Source of the DNA: C-114 sp963745405
GTDB lineage: Bacteria; Chloroflexota; Limnocylindria; Limnocylindrales; CSP1-4
NCBI GenBank assembly: GCA_963745405.1
Contig: CAVUWY010000002.1
Location: 2,418,001-2,482,000 of the forward strand
Length of the DNA: 64,000 nt
Direction: 5' to 3'
The position numbers and the translations under genes were made by a program. The notes beneath the pieces were generated by a model, which ran no database searches, was not told the DNA's origin, and saw only the letters and a list, made by a program, of their open reading frames with translations. How positions within the stretch are numbered: position 1 is the first letter of the stretch; every line of letters begins with the position of its first letter. Shown here piece by piece: positions 8,640 through 16,812 of the stretch.

Positions 8640-9790
8640 GACGGGATTCCACCAACCTCGCCGGCCTCGACCGTCGTCGGCGTCACGGCTCCGACCATCT
8701 CGCCGATGGTCCGTCGCGCCCCGACGCCCTCGCCGACGGCGGCGAACGACTCGTCCGGATCGGGGATCCGGCGGGCATCGATCGCGGCTGCGAGCTCGGC
8801 GGCCTCGTCGGGCGTATGGGGACCGCCGAGCGCTCGGGCGAGGAATCCGGCAACGGTCCGCCGGTAGGCTTCGAGCTCGTACAGCCAGCTGTGGCGGCCC
8901 TCGGCGACGATCACCGCCTCGATGGGACCACCGGGGTCGCGTCCGGCCGCCGCGCGCTCCGCCGCGCCACGGCGAGCGGCCCGCTCGAGCCTCGCCATAT
9001 GGGTCGGCGGGACGACCGAATCGTCGGCGCCGTGGAGGAGCAGGATCGGCCCGGCGTAGCGGGCGATGGCGCGACTCGCCGACAGGTCGTCGACCCGATG
9101 GCCGCGCGGCCGCAGGTAGATCCGCGTGGTGAGCCAGGCGAGCGGTGTCGCGATCGGTTCCGGGATCGGCAGCCGGGCGAGACGGAACGTCTGGCGGGTC
9201 AGGCGCCGTGGATCGGCCGGGGCCGATGTGCTCACGAGGACCGAGCACCGTTCGCCGGCCTCGGCGGCGGCGATGATCGAGCCGACCGCCCCGAGTGAGT
9301 GGCCGAGGAACCCGCCGGCAGTGACCTCCGACCGGGCCAGCAGCACCGTGAGCGCGGCCGCGGCGTCCGCCGCGAACTCGCCGACGCTGATCGGCAGCGT
9401 CTCGGCCGGGTTGTCGCCGTGGCCGCGGACGTCGAACGTGAGGACGTGATAGCCGGCCGCGTGGAGTACCTCGGCGTTGGGCAGCGTGCGATCGCGGTTC
9501 GACTCCCAACCATGGACGAGCACGATCCCGGGTCCCGCCTGGCCCCCGCGCGCCGGGATGAACCAGGCCGGGAGGTGCAGGCCGCCGGATGCGACGACGG
9601 TCGTCTCGAAGGGCAGCCCCCGATCGGCCGGCGTCAGGGCGACCGGTCGACGCCGTGGCAGGCCGGCCCGGACGCGGTAGACGACGGCGAACCGGTAGGC
9701 GAGCGCGGCCGGGATCGCGACGAGCGAGGCCGCGATGCCGGCCCGGGTGGCGGGACGACGGAGGGAAGGCACGTTCGTAGGGGACGCCAC
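8636..9790 (-). CDS. Alpha/beta hydrolase with N-terminal membrane anchor
   Basis: 384 residues, GTG start at 9790. Residues about 15-35 are hydrophobic (AGIAASLVAIPAALAYRF), suggesting a membrane anchor. The hydrolase core shows IVLVHGWESNRD (oxyanion region), the nucleophile elbow GHSLG, the acid in LLLHGADDSVVPP, and the catalytic histidine in AEGRHSWLYE, so all three catalytic residues are present. The C-terminal tail of about 60 residues is extra. Substrate unknown; esterase or lipase-like activity is expected. Translationally coupled to the downstream nitroreductase. Confidence 0.88.
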   Translation of the reverse strand: MASPTNVPSLRRPATRAGIAASLVAIPAALAYRFAVVYRVRAGLPRRRPVALTPADRGLPFETTVVASGGLHLPAWFIPARGGQAGPGIVLVHGWESNRDRTLPNAEVLHAAGYHVLTFDVRGHGDNPAETLPISVGEFAADAAAALTVLLARSEVTAGGFLGHSLGAVGSIIAAAEAGERCSVLVSTSAPADPRRLTRQTFRLARLPIPEPIATPLAWLTTRIYLRPRGHRVDDLSASRAIARYAGPILLLHGADDSVVPPTHMARLERAARRGAAERAAAGRDPGGPIEAVIVAEGRHSWLYELEAYRRTVAGFLARALGGPHTPDEAAELAAAIDARRIPDPDESFAAVGEGVGARRTIGEMVGAVTPTTVEAGEVGGIPS

Positions 9791-9901
9791 GGATCGGCGA
9801 CTGTCAAGCGCCGGTCGGCTCGCGCTCGAGCCTGACGGCGACCGGCCCGCCGGCTCGGCGGGCGATCCCGGCGGCCGACCGGGGTCGTTGAGGCGTCCGG
9901 G

Positions 9902-9907
9902 TAGACT
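9902..9907 (+). promoter_or_regulatory. -10 element TAGACT, near-leaderless start
   Basis: Ends eight bases before ATG 9916 of the J-domain gene, predicting a leader of about two bases. No ribosome site lies between. Confidence 0.55.
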
Positions 9908-9915
9908 GGACTGCT

Positions 9916-10674
9916 ATGCCGACACGCGATCCACATGTGGTGCTCGGGGTCGAGCGCGGAGCCAGCCAGGCGACGGTCAAGGCCGCCTGGCGCCGGCTCG
10001 CCCGGGAGAACCACCCCGACGTCATCGGCTCGGATCCGGCCTCGGCCCGTGCCGCCACCCGGCGGATGGCGGCGATCAACACCGCCTACGAGGCGCTCAG
10101 AGACGGTCCGGCCAAGGCCACCCGAGGATCCACGGACGACGATGAGGGGCGGCCGGCTCGCCGACGTGGCGGTCCGCCTCCGCCCCGCCCGACCCGGCCG
10201 GTGACCGGCCGGGTCGACACCGCCGACACGTTCCGCGCGCGTAACCGGACGACGTCCGGGTCACGCAGCGCCCACCCCGGCGGCCAGCAGCCGCCGCGTC
10301 CATCCGCGTCGCATCGTGAGCCGCCACGGGCGTCCGATCCGACCGGTCCGCTCCGCCGGTCGAGAAGCCACAGCTTCCAGCCACCGGACCCGCCCGACCT
10401 CGAGGCGGCAGCCTCGATCGAGCTCGACTTCGGGAAGTTCCGCGGGCATACCCTCGGCCAGGTAGCCGGCTTCGAGCCCTCGTACATCGACTGGATCGCC
10501 TCGACGATCACCCGCGACGCAGCGCTCGTCGCCGCTGCCCGGGCCATCCGCGCCGACCTCGACCGCCGTGGGGTGGTCCGCCGGATCCGGGAGACGGATC
10601 GCCAGCAGCGGGATCGGTTGCGACAGCAGCGCGAGTGGCGCCGGATCTTCGGCGACGAGATCGCCGAGGCCTGA
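9916..10674 (+). CDS. J-domain protein with C-terminal FGKxxG-type domain
   Basis: 252 residues. Residues 5-65 are a J domain: DPHVVLGVERGASQATVKAA, the HPD tripeptide in RENHPDVIG, and the helix IV end MAAINTAYEALRD. It should stimulate the ATPase of a DnaK chaperone. A disordered Arg/Pro/Ser-rich linker covers about residues 70-155. The last 95 residues hold LDFGKFRGHTLGQVAGFEPSYIDWIA, a small domain resembling the C-terminal module of exonuclease X-like and DUF3820 proteins, whose role here is unknown. There is no zinc-finger or client-binding DnaJ region, so it is not a classical DnaJ. It stands alone, with its own promoter-like element just before the ATG. Confidence 0.85.
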   Translation: MPTRDPHVVLGVERGASQATVKAAWRRLARENHPDVIGSDPASARAATRRMAAINTAYEALRDGPAKATRGSTDDDEGRPARRRGGPPPPRPTRPVTGRVDTADTFRARNRTTSGSRSAHPGGQQPPRPSASHREPPRASDPTGPLRRSRSHSFQPPDPPDLEAAASIELDFGKFRGHTLGQVAGFEPSYIDWIASTITRDAALVAAARAIRADLDRRGVVRRIRETDRQQRDRLRQQREWRRIFGDEIAEA

Positions 10675-10697
10675 GCCGGAGGTTCGCGGACCTCGTA

Positions 10698-10740
10698 GAC
10701 GCGACGATCGCCTCTCGATACCGAGAGGCGATCCTGCGTC
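10698..10740. terminator. Stem-loop after the J-domain gene
   Basis: Perfect 12-base arms (10706-10717 and 10722-10733) with a four-base loop, closed by an outer five-base stem (10698-10702 with 10736-10740). It lies 23 bases past the stop codon, a good position for a terminator. Confidence 0.7.
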
Positions 10741-11155
10741 GTTGTGAAGAGCGATTATTCCAGCCGTCACGCGCGCCGGGCCTGCTGGCCGAATGATCCG
10801 TGGTTACTCGGCTCGTGAACGAGTCGCGGATGCTAGCCCCCGACCACCCGAGTGGCCCCTCGAGCAGGCCGCCTATCCGTTCTTCGTCCCGTGACCGACG
10901 CCCCAGGTTGTTCCCGGTATCGTCGCGTTCCGGCTGACCGAACTATGCGCCTCGCCCGTCCCGGAAGGAATGGTCCCTCCGTCCGGGTGCGGGTCGGGCG
11001 ATGGTCGGAGGCAGCCACGCACCGGCAGTGGGACCGACGTACCGGGTGCGTTTACGCACCGCCGAGGCGCCCTCGCACCCGCCACGCTCAGGCCGTGCAC
11101 GCCCGCCTCGTGCGCATGCGCACCGTGCATGCCCATGCCGGCAGCCGGCCATGCC
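10741..11155. other. 415-bp non-coding gap
   Basis: GC-rich stretch between convergent genes. Apart from a perfect 14-base palindrome (11110-11123) I see no gene, tRNA or motif I can defend. The open frames across it lack ribosome sites and recognisable protein sequence. Confidence 0.4.
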
Positions 11156-12439
11156 TCAGAGCAGGTCGAACTCGCGGTCGGGCATCGCCCGATCGACCCG
11201 GAACGGATCGTCGGCCGCCCGGAGTCCGCCCGGCGGGGCGGTGTCGCGATCGAGCAGGAGATCGAGCAGCAACCGGCTGCCACCGGCCGAGGACATGACG
11301 CCATGGCCGCTGAACCCGCCGTTGACGGCGAGCCCGTCGGGCCCGATCCGCCCGATGTACGGCCGATGGTCGGGCGTGTACTCGTATTGGCCGGCCTGGA
11401 GATACCAGCGGTCGCCGCGCTCCCAGGAGTCCGCCCAGAACGGCGAGAGGCGGGCCACCGAGCGTGGCGAGGTCGGGTCGAGGAGGCGGAACGCGAAGTC
11501 GGGGGAGCCGTGGACCTCCCACGAGGGTTCGCCGGGCGGCGTGTCCGCCTCGGTGCAGAGCACGAACGCACCGCGCAGCGCCGGCCGCCAGTGGGCAGCG
11601 TTGTCCTCGTCGATCGTCATCGGGGCATCCGGCGGAACCTCCGGGACGTCGGGCATGACGACCTTCTGGCGGCGGGTCGGGCGGAGGTCGAGCGAGACGC
11701 CGGCCAGGGCGGCGGTCTCGGCGAGGAACGGCCCCGTCGCGAGCACGACGACCGGAGCCGAGATCTCGCCCTCGGAGGTCTCGACCGCTTCGACGCGTCC
11801 ACCGGAGACTCGGATCGCGGTCGCCATGGTGCCGAGCCGGAATGCCGCGGTCGCAGTGCCGGTCGCCCGTTCCACTCCGGCACCGCCCGACGCGGCGAAG
11901 GCATACGCATAGGCGAGCCGGACCTGGTCGAGCGTGCCGTCGCCCTGGCGGAAGCGGGCCTGGACGACGTCCGGGGAGAGGTACGGGAACCGCGCCCGCG
12001 CTTCGTCCCCGCTGAGGATCTCGACGTCGTCGAGCCCGAACGAGTGCTGGAGCTCGACGAGGGCCCGCTGCCGGGTCGCCGCCTCCGCACTGAACACGCA
12101 GAAGAGGTAGCCGCGGCGGACCATCCCGATGTCGTAGCCGGGCAGGCCGCTCCGCTCGGCGACCTCGGCCATGAAGGCGACTCCCTCGCGGACGAGTGCC
12201 AGCTCCTCGAGGTTGTCGAACTGGAGGCGGAACGCCCCGGTGGCCGCCGGGGTCGTGAGCGTGGCCGGTCGGGGGCGAGCGTCGAGGACCACCGTACGCA
12301 GCCCGGCCGCGGTCGCCGCGAACGCCGTGGCGCAGCCCACGATCCCGCCGCCGATGACGACGAGGTCGGCCGTGGGGGGCAGCCGGTCGGCGACGCGGAG
12401 GCGGAACCGGCGATGCGTCGGCGGGTCGGCGGTCGACAT
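11156..12439 (-). CDS. FAD-dependent oxidoreductase of the DAO/sarcosine-oxidase family
   Basis: 427 residues from ATG 12439 (a TTG nine bases upstream is the alternative). The Rossmann glycine loop is LVVIGGGIVGCATAFAA near residue 27. The second flavin segment is VVVLATGPFLAETAALAG and the C-terminal FAD motif is DHRPYIGRIGPDGLAVNGGF. This layout is that of D-amino-acid oxidase, glycine oxidase or sarcosine oxidase beta-subunit relatives, which oxidise C-N bonds of amino acids or N-methyl amino acids. It is a single gene with no sarcosine oxidase alpha, gamma or delta partner nearby, so it likely works as a stand-alone enzyme. Substrate not predictable. Confidence 0.87.
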   Translation of the reverse strand: MSTADPPTHRRFRLRVADRLPPTADLVVIGGGIVGCATAFAATAAGLRTVVLDARPRPATLTTPAATGAFRLQFDNLEELALVREGVAFMAEVAERSGLPGYDIGMVRRGYLFCVFSAEAATRQRALVELQHSFGLDDVEILSGDEARARFPYLSPDVVQARFRQGDGTLDQVRLAYAYAFAASGGAGVERATGTATAAFRLGTMATAIRVSGGRVEAVETSEGEISAPVVVLATGPFLAETAALAGVSLDLRPTRRQKVVMPDVPEVPPDAPMTIDEDNAAHWRPALRGAFVLCTEADTPPGEPSWEVHGSPDFAFRLLDPTSPRSVARLSPFWADSWERGDRWYLQAGQYEYTPDHRPYIGRIGPDGLAVNGGFSGHGVMSSAGGSRLLLDLLLDRDTAPPGGLRAADDPFRVDRAMPDREFDLL

Positions 12440-12483
12440 CGCCGGCAATCATGGCAGCGTCGGCAGGATCCGCGCGCTCCCGG

Positions 12484-12489
12484 TACCCT
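12484..12489 (+). promoter_or_regulatory. -10 element TACCCT, leaderless start
   Basis: Exactly six bases separate it from GTG 12496, so the predicted transcript starts on the first base of the start codon. Confidence 0.6.
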
Positions 12490-12495
12490 GCGCCC

Positions 12496-13107
12496 GTGCG
12501 CACGATCCCTCACCGGCGTGGCGCGGTCGCGCGCGCGATCGGGCTCGCCGCGACCCTCGTCCTCGCCCTGCTCCTCGCCGGTTGCTCCGGCTCCCCGTAT
12601 TCGAGCTTCGACCCGAGTGGACCGTGCACCGCCGACGGCCGCTTTCCCGGCGCCTATCCGACTCTCGAGGTCCAGGTTCCGACGACGTACATGGGCCGCG
12701 CGCCGGACACGCTCGACTCGGGCCGCAACTGTTCCTCGACGGAGCTCGGGACGCTGACCGGCCACGGCCTCAAGGAACTCCGCTTCGCCGGCGGGACGTG
12801 GAACACGTCGGCGAACTCGGGGGTGACCCTGGCCGTGTTCAGCGGCGATGGCCTCACCGCAGAGTGGCTCGGCGAGTGGTACGAGGCGAGCGCGCGGGCC
12901 GCATCGAACACCCGCCAGATCACGCCGACCCGCCCGAAGGTCGCCGGCCAGCAGGGCTATCGGCTCGACACGATCAACGGCGACTCGAACCAGACGGTCA
13001 TCAGCTGGCCCTCGGCGACGCCCGGGACCGTCTACGTCGTCCTGACCGCGGACACGCCGCCGGCCGACATCCAGGCCGCCATCAAGGCCTTCCCGACGGC
13101 CCACTGA
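12496..13107 (+). CDS. Uncharacterised lipoprotein
   Basis: 203 residues from GTG 12496, chosen because a TACCCT element ends exactly six bases before it. A basic N-terminus and hydrophobic segment (ATLVLALLLAGC) give a lipobox with cysteine near residue 33. The mature part has a conserved-looking start (PYSSFDPSGPCTADGRFPGA), two further cysteines and a mixed alpha/beta pattern. I do not recognise the family. It is divergent from the FAD oxidoreductase and upstream of the mutase gene, with no evident functional link. Confidence 0.75.
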   Translation: MRTIPHRRGAVARAIGLAATLVLALLLAGCSGSPYSSFDPSGPCTADGRFPGAYPTLEVQVPTTYMGRAPDTLDSGRNCSSTELGTLTGHGLKELRFAGGTWNTSANSGVTLAVFSGDGLTAEWLGEWYEASARAASNTRQITPTRPKVAGQQGYRLDTINGDSNQTVISWPSATPGTVYVVLTADTPPADIQAAIKAFPTAH

Positions 13108-13269
13108 GCCACCGCGCCCCTTCCGCCCGCGGCTGTCGGTCTCACCGGCCCCCCGATCGGCCGTCGCGCCCAGCTGATGCATCCACGTGCATCGCGCAGG
13201 AAGACGTTCCTCCTCGCGGCGCTCGTTGAACCCCCGTCCGGGCCATCGGGGCCCGACCGTCCCCGGTGC

Positions 13270-13275
13270 TAGCAT
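13270..13275 (+). promoter_or_regulatory. -10 element TAGCAT, near-leaderless start
   Basis: Seven bases separate it from ATG 13283 of the mutase gene, predicting a leader of one base. Confidence 0.6.
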
Positions 13276-13282
13276 CGCCGCA

Positions 13283-14971
13283 ATGACCGACCCGTCGGCT
13301 CGTCACGAGGCGTGGACGCGAGAGCGCCTCGCGTCCGCCCTCGAGCGCACGCCCGAGCGCCGCCAGCGCTTCTCGACCATCAGCGACGTCGAGGTCGAGC
13401 GGCTGTACGGCCCGTGGACCGAGCGCGACCGGCTGCAGGCTGAGACCGCGACCTCGACGGACACCCTTCCCGGCGAGCCGCCGTTCACCCGTGGCATCCA
13501 TCCGACCGGCTACCGGAGCCGCCTCTGGACGATGCGGATGTTCGCCGGCTTCGGAGCTGCCGAGGACACGAACGCTCGCTTCCGCCAGCTTCTCGAGGCG
13601 GGCCAGACGGGCCTCTCGATCGCCTACGACATGCCGACCCTGTACGGCTACGACACCGACGATCCCGAGGCGGAGGGCGAGTTCGGGACGTGCGGGGTCG
13701 CCGTGAGCAGCCTGGCCGACATGGAGGTCCTCCTCGACGGACTGCCGCTCGACAAGGTGAGCACGTCGATGACGATCAACTCGCCGGCCGCCCCGATCTG
13801 GGCGATGTACATCGCCGCGGCGGAGAAGCGGGGCGTCCCCCGGGACGTCCTCGAGGGCACGACCCAGAACGACATCCTCAAGGAGTTCATCGCCCAGAAG
13901 GAGTACCTCTTCCCGCCCGAGCCATCGATGCGCCTCGTGACCGACACGATCGAGTTCGGGACCCGCGAGCTGCCCCGCTGGAACACCATCTCGATCAGCG
14001 GCTACCACATCCGGGAGGCCGGCTCGACCGCCGTCCAGGAGCTCGCCTTCACGATCGCCGACGGGATGGCCTATGTCGAAGCCGCTCTCCAGCGCGGACT
14101 TCGCATCGACGATTTCGCTCCGCGTCTCAGCTTCTTCTTCAACAGCCACAGCGAATTCTTCGAAGAGATCGCCAAGTTCCGGGCCTCGCGACGGGTCTGG
14201 TACCGCCTCATGCACGAGCGCTACCACGCCGAGAACGAGCGATCTACCTGGATGCGCTTCCACACCCAGACGGCCGGCGTGAGCCTCACCGCCCAGCAGC
14301 CGCTCAACAACCTGACCCGGGTCGCCCTCCAGGCGCTGGCGGCCGTACTCGGCGGGACGCAGTCGCTCCACACCGACTCGTACGACGAGGCATGGGCCGT
14401 GCCCTCGGCCGAGGCCGCCCTCCTCGCCCTGCGCCAGCAGCAGATCATCGCCGAGGAATCCGGGGTCGCGAGCACGGTCGACCCGCTCGGCGGCTCATGG
14501 TTCGTCGAGTCGCTCACCGACGAGACGGAACGGGCCGTCTGGCGCTACCTCGACGAGATCGACCGGCGCGGCGGGATGGTCGCCGCCATCGGCGAGGGCT
14601 ACCCGCAGCGCGAGATCGCCGACGCGGCGTACCGGTTCCAGCGCGAGCTCGATTCGGGCGAGCGGGCGATCGTCGGGGTGAACCGCTACGCCGACCCCGA
14701 CGAGGAGCTGGCGATCCCGCTGCTGACCGTCTCGGAGGCGTCGGAGCGGGCCCAGCGATCCCGGCTCGAGCGGACCCGCCGCGAACGCGATGGCACGGCC
14801 GTGGCCGCGGCACTCGCCGGCCTGCGCGACGCGGCTCGTCGCCCGGGCACGAGCGACACGAACCTCATGCCCCACTTCCTCCGCTGCGCGAACGCCTACG
14901 CAACGCTCGGGGAGCAGTGCGCGGTCCTCCGCGAGGTCTTCGGGGAGTACCGGGAGCCGGTCGCGGTCTGA
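13283..14971 (+). CDS. Methylmalonyl-CoA mutase large (substrate-binding) subunit, stand-alone
   Basis: 562 residues, the length of mutase large subunits that lack the cobalamin-binding domain. It interconverts methylmalonyl-CoA and succinyl-CoA in propionate metabolism. The barrel is well conserved: LWTMRMFAGFG, GLSIAYDMPTLYGYD, STSMTINSPAAPIWAMYIAA, GTTQNDILKEF, the active-site stretch NTISISGYHIREAGSTAVQE, and GGTQSLHTDSYDEAWAVP. By alignment from memory, the tyrosine (in TGYRSR) and arginine (in EPSMRL) that distinguish methylmalonyl from isobutyryl-CoA mutases are both kept. The B12-binding small subunit and the GTPase chaperone lie at 41.6-43 kb on the other strand, so the enzyme is encoded in two unlinked places. 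Start ATG 13283 has a -10 element directly upstream. Confidence 0.92.
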   Translation: MTDPSARHEAWTRERLASALERTPERRQRFSTISDVEVERLYGPWTERDRLQAETATSTDTLPGEPPFTRGIHPTGYRSRLWTMRMFAGFGAAEDTNARFRQLLEAGQTGLSIAYDMPTLYGYDTDDPEAEGEFGTCGVAVSSLADMEVLLDGLPLDKVSTSMTINSPAAPIWAMYIAAAEKRGVPRDVLEGTTQNDILKEFIAQKEYLFPPEPSMRLVTDTIEFGTRELPRWNTISISGYHIREAGSTAVQELAFTIADGMAYVEAALQRGLRIDDFAPRLSFFFNSHSEFFEEIAKFRASRRVWYRLMHERYHAENERSTWMRFHTQTAGVSLTAQQPLNNLTRVALQALAAVLGGTQSLHTDSYDEAWAVPSAEAALLALRQQQIIAEESGVASTVDPLGGSWFVESLTDETERAVWRYLDEIDRRGGMVAAIGEGYPQREIADAAYRFQRELDSGERAIVGVNRYADPDEELAIPLLTVSEASERAQRSRLERTRRERDGTAVAAALAGLRDAARRPGTSDTNLMPHFLRCANAYATLGEQCAVLREVFGEYREPVAV

Positions 14972-14999
14972 GCGACGGTCCGGCTCGGTGGCCAGGCCG

Positions 15000-15005
15000 T
15001 ACGAT
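15000..15005 (+). promoter_or_regulatory. -10 element TACGAT, leaderless start
   Basis: Exactly six bases before ATG 15012; predicted transcript starts on the A of the start codon. Confidence 0.6.
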
Positions 15006-15011
15006 GCCCCA

Positions 15012-15503
15012 ATGATGTATCTGGACGCCCTCGAGTTCCTCGAGGAGGAGCGCGACGCCTTCCGCCCGTTCGAGGCGCTCGACGACCTCACGGACGAACA
15101 GCTCCAGGTCCCCCTTACGGGGGCGCACGGCTGGTCGGGTCGCGACCTGATCGGTCACCTCGTCGTCCGGCTGGAGGTCGCGCTGGCGGTCGCCCGGGAA
15201 CTCGCGGTGAACGACACGAGCCCCACCCTGGTCCGGAGCGACGCCGAGTGGGCGGCCGAGGGCGACGCGCAGAACGACCGGGCGGTGCTCGAATGGGCAG
15301 CCCTGCCGATGACCGAGGTCCGTGACCGCCTCCGGAACGTGCCCGGCGAGCTCCGCGGAACCCTCACGGTCGTGCCCGAGACGCGTTGGATCAAGCACAA
15401 GACCAACATGGAGTGGTTCATGGGCGAGACCATCGACCACTACGTCGACCACGAGGCCGACCTCGCCGCCGTGCTGGCGGCGGCCGGCGCCGGGGCGTCG
15501 TGA
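15012..15503 (+). CDS. DinB/MDMPI-like four-helix protein
   Basis: 163 residues. The start (ATG 15012, or the adjacent ATG 15015) follows a TACGAT element by exactly six bases. The sequence is helical with the pattern of DinB-like/maleylpyruvate-isomerase N-terminal bundles: 'AHGWSGRDLIGHLVVRLEVA' in helix 2 (the HlxxW.. region) and 'MGETIDHYVDHEADL' in the last helix. The histidines in GHLV and DHYVDHE are the likely metal ligands. Such proteins often act as thiol-dependent transferases or damage-response proteins. Its function here is not known. Its stop overlaps the next start in GTGA. Confidence 0.75.
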   Translation: MMYLDALEFLEEERDAFRPFEALDDLTDEQLQVPLTGAHGWSGRDLIGHLVVRLEVALAVARELAVNDTSPTLVRSDAEWAAEGDAQNDRAVLEWAALPMTEVRDRLRNVPGELRGTLTVVPETRWIKHKTNMEWFMGETIDHYVDHEADLAAVLAAAGAGAS

Positions 15504-15832
15504 GCTCACCCGGGGACGAGCTCCCCGCCGACCTGACCCTCGAGGTCGTGGTCGAGGATGTCGTCGGAGATCTCGAGCCGGTGTCGCGCCGGTCGGATCG
15601 GAGTGCGACCGTATTCGAGCGCGCCGACAGGCCCTTCGCGGTCCTCGACGGCGGTGCTCTCGAGGTGCGCCTCGATCCGACGATCGCGACGGCCGCCCTG
15701 CGGACGCCCGACACGGACGCCTCTCCGCGGGGTCACGGCTGGGTCACGTTCTCGCCGTCCGTGCTCGACCAGATGGCCGTCGACCGGGCCGCCGCGTGGC
15801 TCGAGTACGCCTGGCGCCACGCCCTCGACTGA
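15500..15832 (+). CDS. Small conserved-looking protein of unknown function
   Basis: 110 residues from GTG 15500, which overlaps the stop of the DinB-like gene. The middle has strands (SATVFERADRPFAVLDGG, then ALEVRLDPTIATAALRTPDT). The end, a Pro/Gly turn and WVTFSPSVLDQMAVDRAAAW, reads like a compact alpha/beta domain ending in a helix. I do not recognise the family with certainty; it has the look of the YjbR-like or luciferase-domain small proteins. Translational coupling to the DinB-like gene suggests the two act together. Confidence 0.7.
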   Translation: MSSPGDELPADLTLEVVVEDVVGDLEPVSRRSDRSATVFERADRPFAVLDGGALEVRLDPTIATAALRTPDTDASPRGHGWVTFSPSVLDQMAVDRAAAWLEYAWRHALD

Positions 15833-15881
15833 ATAGGCGGCCGCCCGCCGCCCCTGGCCTGGCCGCACCCCGGACATGACA

Positions 15882-15913
15882 CACGACCCCGGCCGTCGGT
15901 GGTCGGGGTCGTG
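15882..15913. terminator. Bidirectional hairpin between convergent genes
   Basis: Ten-base arms (15882-15891 and 15904-15913) around a 12-base loop, between the end of the small unknown gene and the converging thioredoxin gene. Confidence 0.65.
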
Positions 15914-15964
15914 GGAGGAGGAGCGGGGGATCGGCGCGATCGCGCGCCTGGAGTCGGAGTTGAC

Positions 15965-16333
15965 CTAGGCGGTCGTCTCCGGCGTGCTGGCTGGCGCGCC
16001 GGCCGCCGCCAGCGACGGGAGGCCGAACTGGGCCTCGAGGAATTCCAGCGGCCGGAAGCCGACGACGCCCTTGGGCTGGTCGCCGGGCTTGAAGTAGGCG
16101 ATCGTCGGGATGCTCATGATGTTGAACATCCGCGAGAGACCGGGGTTGGCGTCCACGTCGACCTTGACGACGTCGACGGTGCCCTCGTACTTCTCGGCGA
16201 GCTTGACCATCTCCGGGGCGACCATCTTGCACGGCCCGCACCAGGTGGCCCAGAAGTCGACGACGGTCGGCTTGTCGTTCTTGAGGACGAGTTCCTCGAA
16301 ATTCGCGTCCGTCGCGACCTTGATCTCGGCCAT
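15965..16333 (-). CDS. trxA: Thioredoxin
   Basis: 122 residues from ATG 16333. The active site is WCGPC in DFWATWCGPCKMVAPEM, with the cis-proline in MSIPTIAYF, both standard for thioredoxins that reduce protein disulfides in the cytoplasm. The C-terminal tail (about 15 Ala/Pro/Thr residues) is longer than in the typical 105-residue protein. An AGGA-like ribosome site lies about ten bases upstream. It follows an ArsR-type regulator by 47 bases on the same strand, so the pair is likely one redox-controlled operon. Confidence 0.95.
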   Translation of the reverse strand: MAEIKVATDANFEELVLKNDKPTVVDFWATWCGPCKMVAPEMVKLAEKYEGTVDVVKVDVDANPGLSRMFNIMSIPTIAYFKPGDQPKGVVGFRPLEFLEAQFGLPSLAAAGAPASTPETTA

Positions 16334-16380
16334 TGCCGGATGATCCTTTCTCCCGCTCAGAGCGGGATCGTCTGCCGCCG

Positions 16381-16677
16381 CTAGCCGGCGAGCGCCTGGA
16401 TGAGCTGATAGGCCTCGAGGACCCGTGGGTCCGCGAGGCGGTAGTAGATGGTGTTCCCGCTCCGTCGGGTCGTGACCAACCCCGCGCTGCGCAGCACGGC
16501 GAGGTGCTGGCTCATGTTGGGGATCTGGCAGCCGACCCGGGCCGACAGGTCGCTCACGGACAACTCGCCGACGGCGAGCGATTCGAGGACGCACAGTCGC
16601 TTCGGATCGGCGAGGGCGCGACCGACCGCGGCGAACCGCTGTCGATCTACCTCACTGGACACGGCCGAACCGGTCAT
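16381..16677 (-). CDS. ArsR-family transcriptional regulator
   Basis: 98 residues with one winged-helix domain: ALADPKRLCVLESL (helix 1-2), ELSVSDLSARVGCQIPNMSQ (helix-turn-helix), and HLAVLRSAGLVTTRRSGNTI with the wing. The metal-binding ELCVCDL box of classical ArsR reads ELSVSDL, so both cysteines are serines. Cysteines remain at RLC and VGC, which suggests redox rather than arsenic sensing, an inference. It probably controls itself and the thioredoxin gene downstream; a TTGCGCAA palindrome overlaps its own promoter. Confidence 0.88.
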   Translation of the reverse strand: MTGSAVSSEVDRQRFAAVGRALADPKRLCVLESLAVGELSVSDLSARVGCQIPNMSQHLAVLRSAGLVTTRRSGNTIYYRLADPRVLEAYQLIQALAG

Positions 16678-16696
16678 GCACGGAGTCTCTCACTGA

Positions 16697-16709
16697 TTGC
16701 GCAAGTATG
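16697..16709 (-). promoter_or_regulatory. ArsR-trx promoter with candidate operator
   Basis: On the minus strand a CATACT -10 element (16709-16704) is followed by a predicted transcript start at about 16697. The perfect palindrome TTGCGCAA (16697-16704) overlaps the two, which suits repression by the ArsR protein encoded 20 bases downstream. Confidence 0.45.
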
Positions 16710-16800
16710 CAAGTGCGGCGCGGGCTAGGCGGGTGCAGGCGCGCCGCACGGTGCTGGCGCCCGCCCGGATCCGACGCCCGGCGCGCCAGCGATGCGATGC

Positions 16801-16806
16801 CATACT
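16801..16806 (+). promoter_or_regulatory. -10 element CATACT, leaderless start
   Basis: Exactly six bases before ATG 16813. This placement also favours ATG 16813 over the in-frame ATG 21 bases upstream. Confidence 0.5.
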
Positions 16807-16812
16807 GCGCCG

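Noticed and set aside
11110..11123. Perfect 14-base palindrome GTGCGCATGCGCAC
   Set aside because: Single copy in a GC-rich gap, 33 bases past a stop codon; too short and too GC-rich to call a site without conservation.
12446..12448. TTG 12448 as start of the FAD oxidoreductase
   Set aside because: ATG 12439 is three codons downstream and better placed relative to a CATGAT -10-like element; the difference is small.
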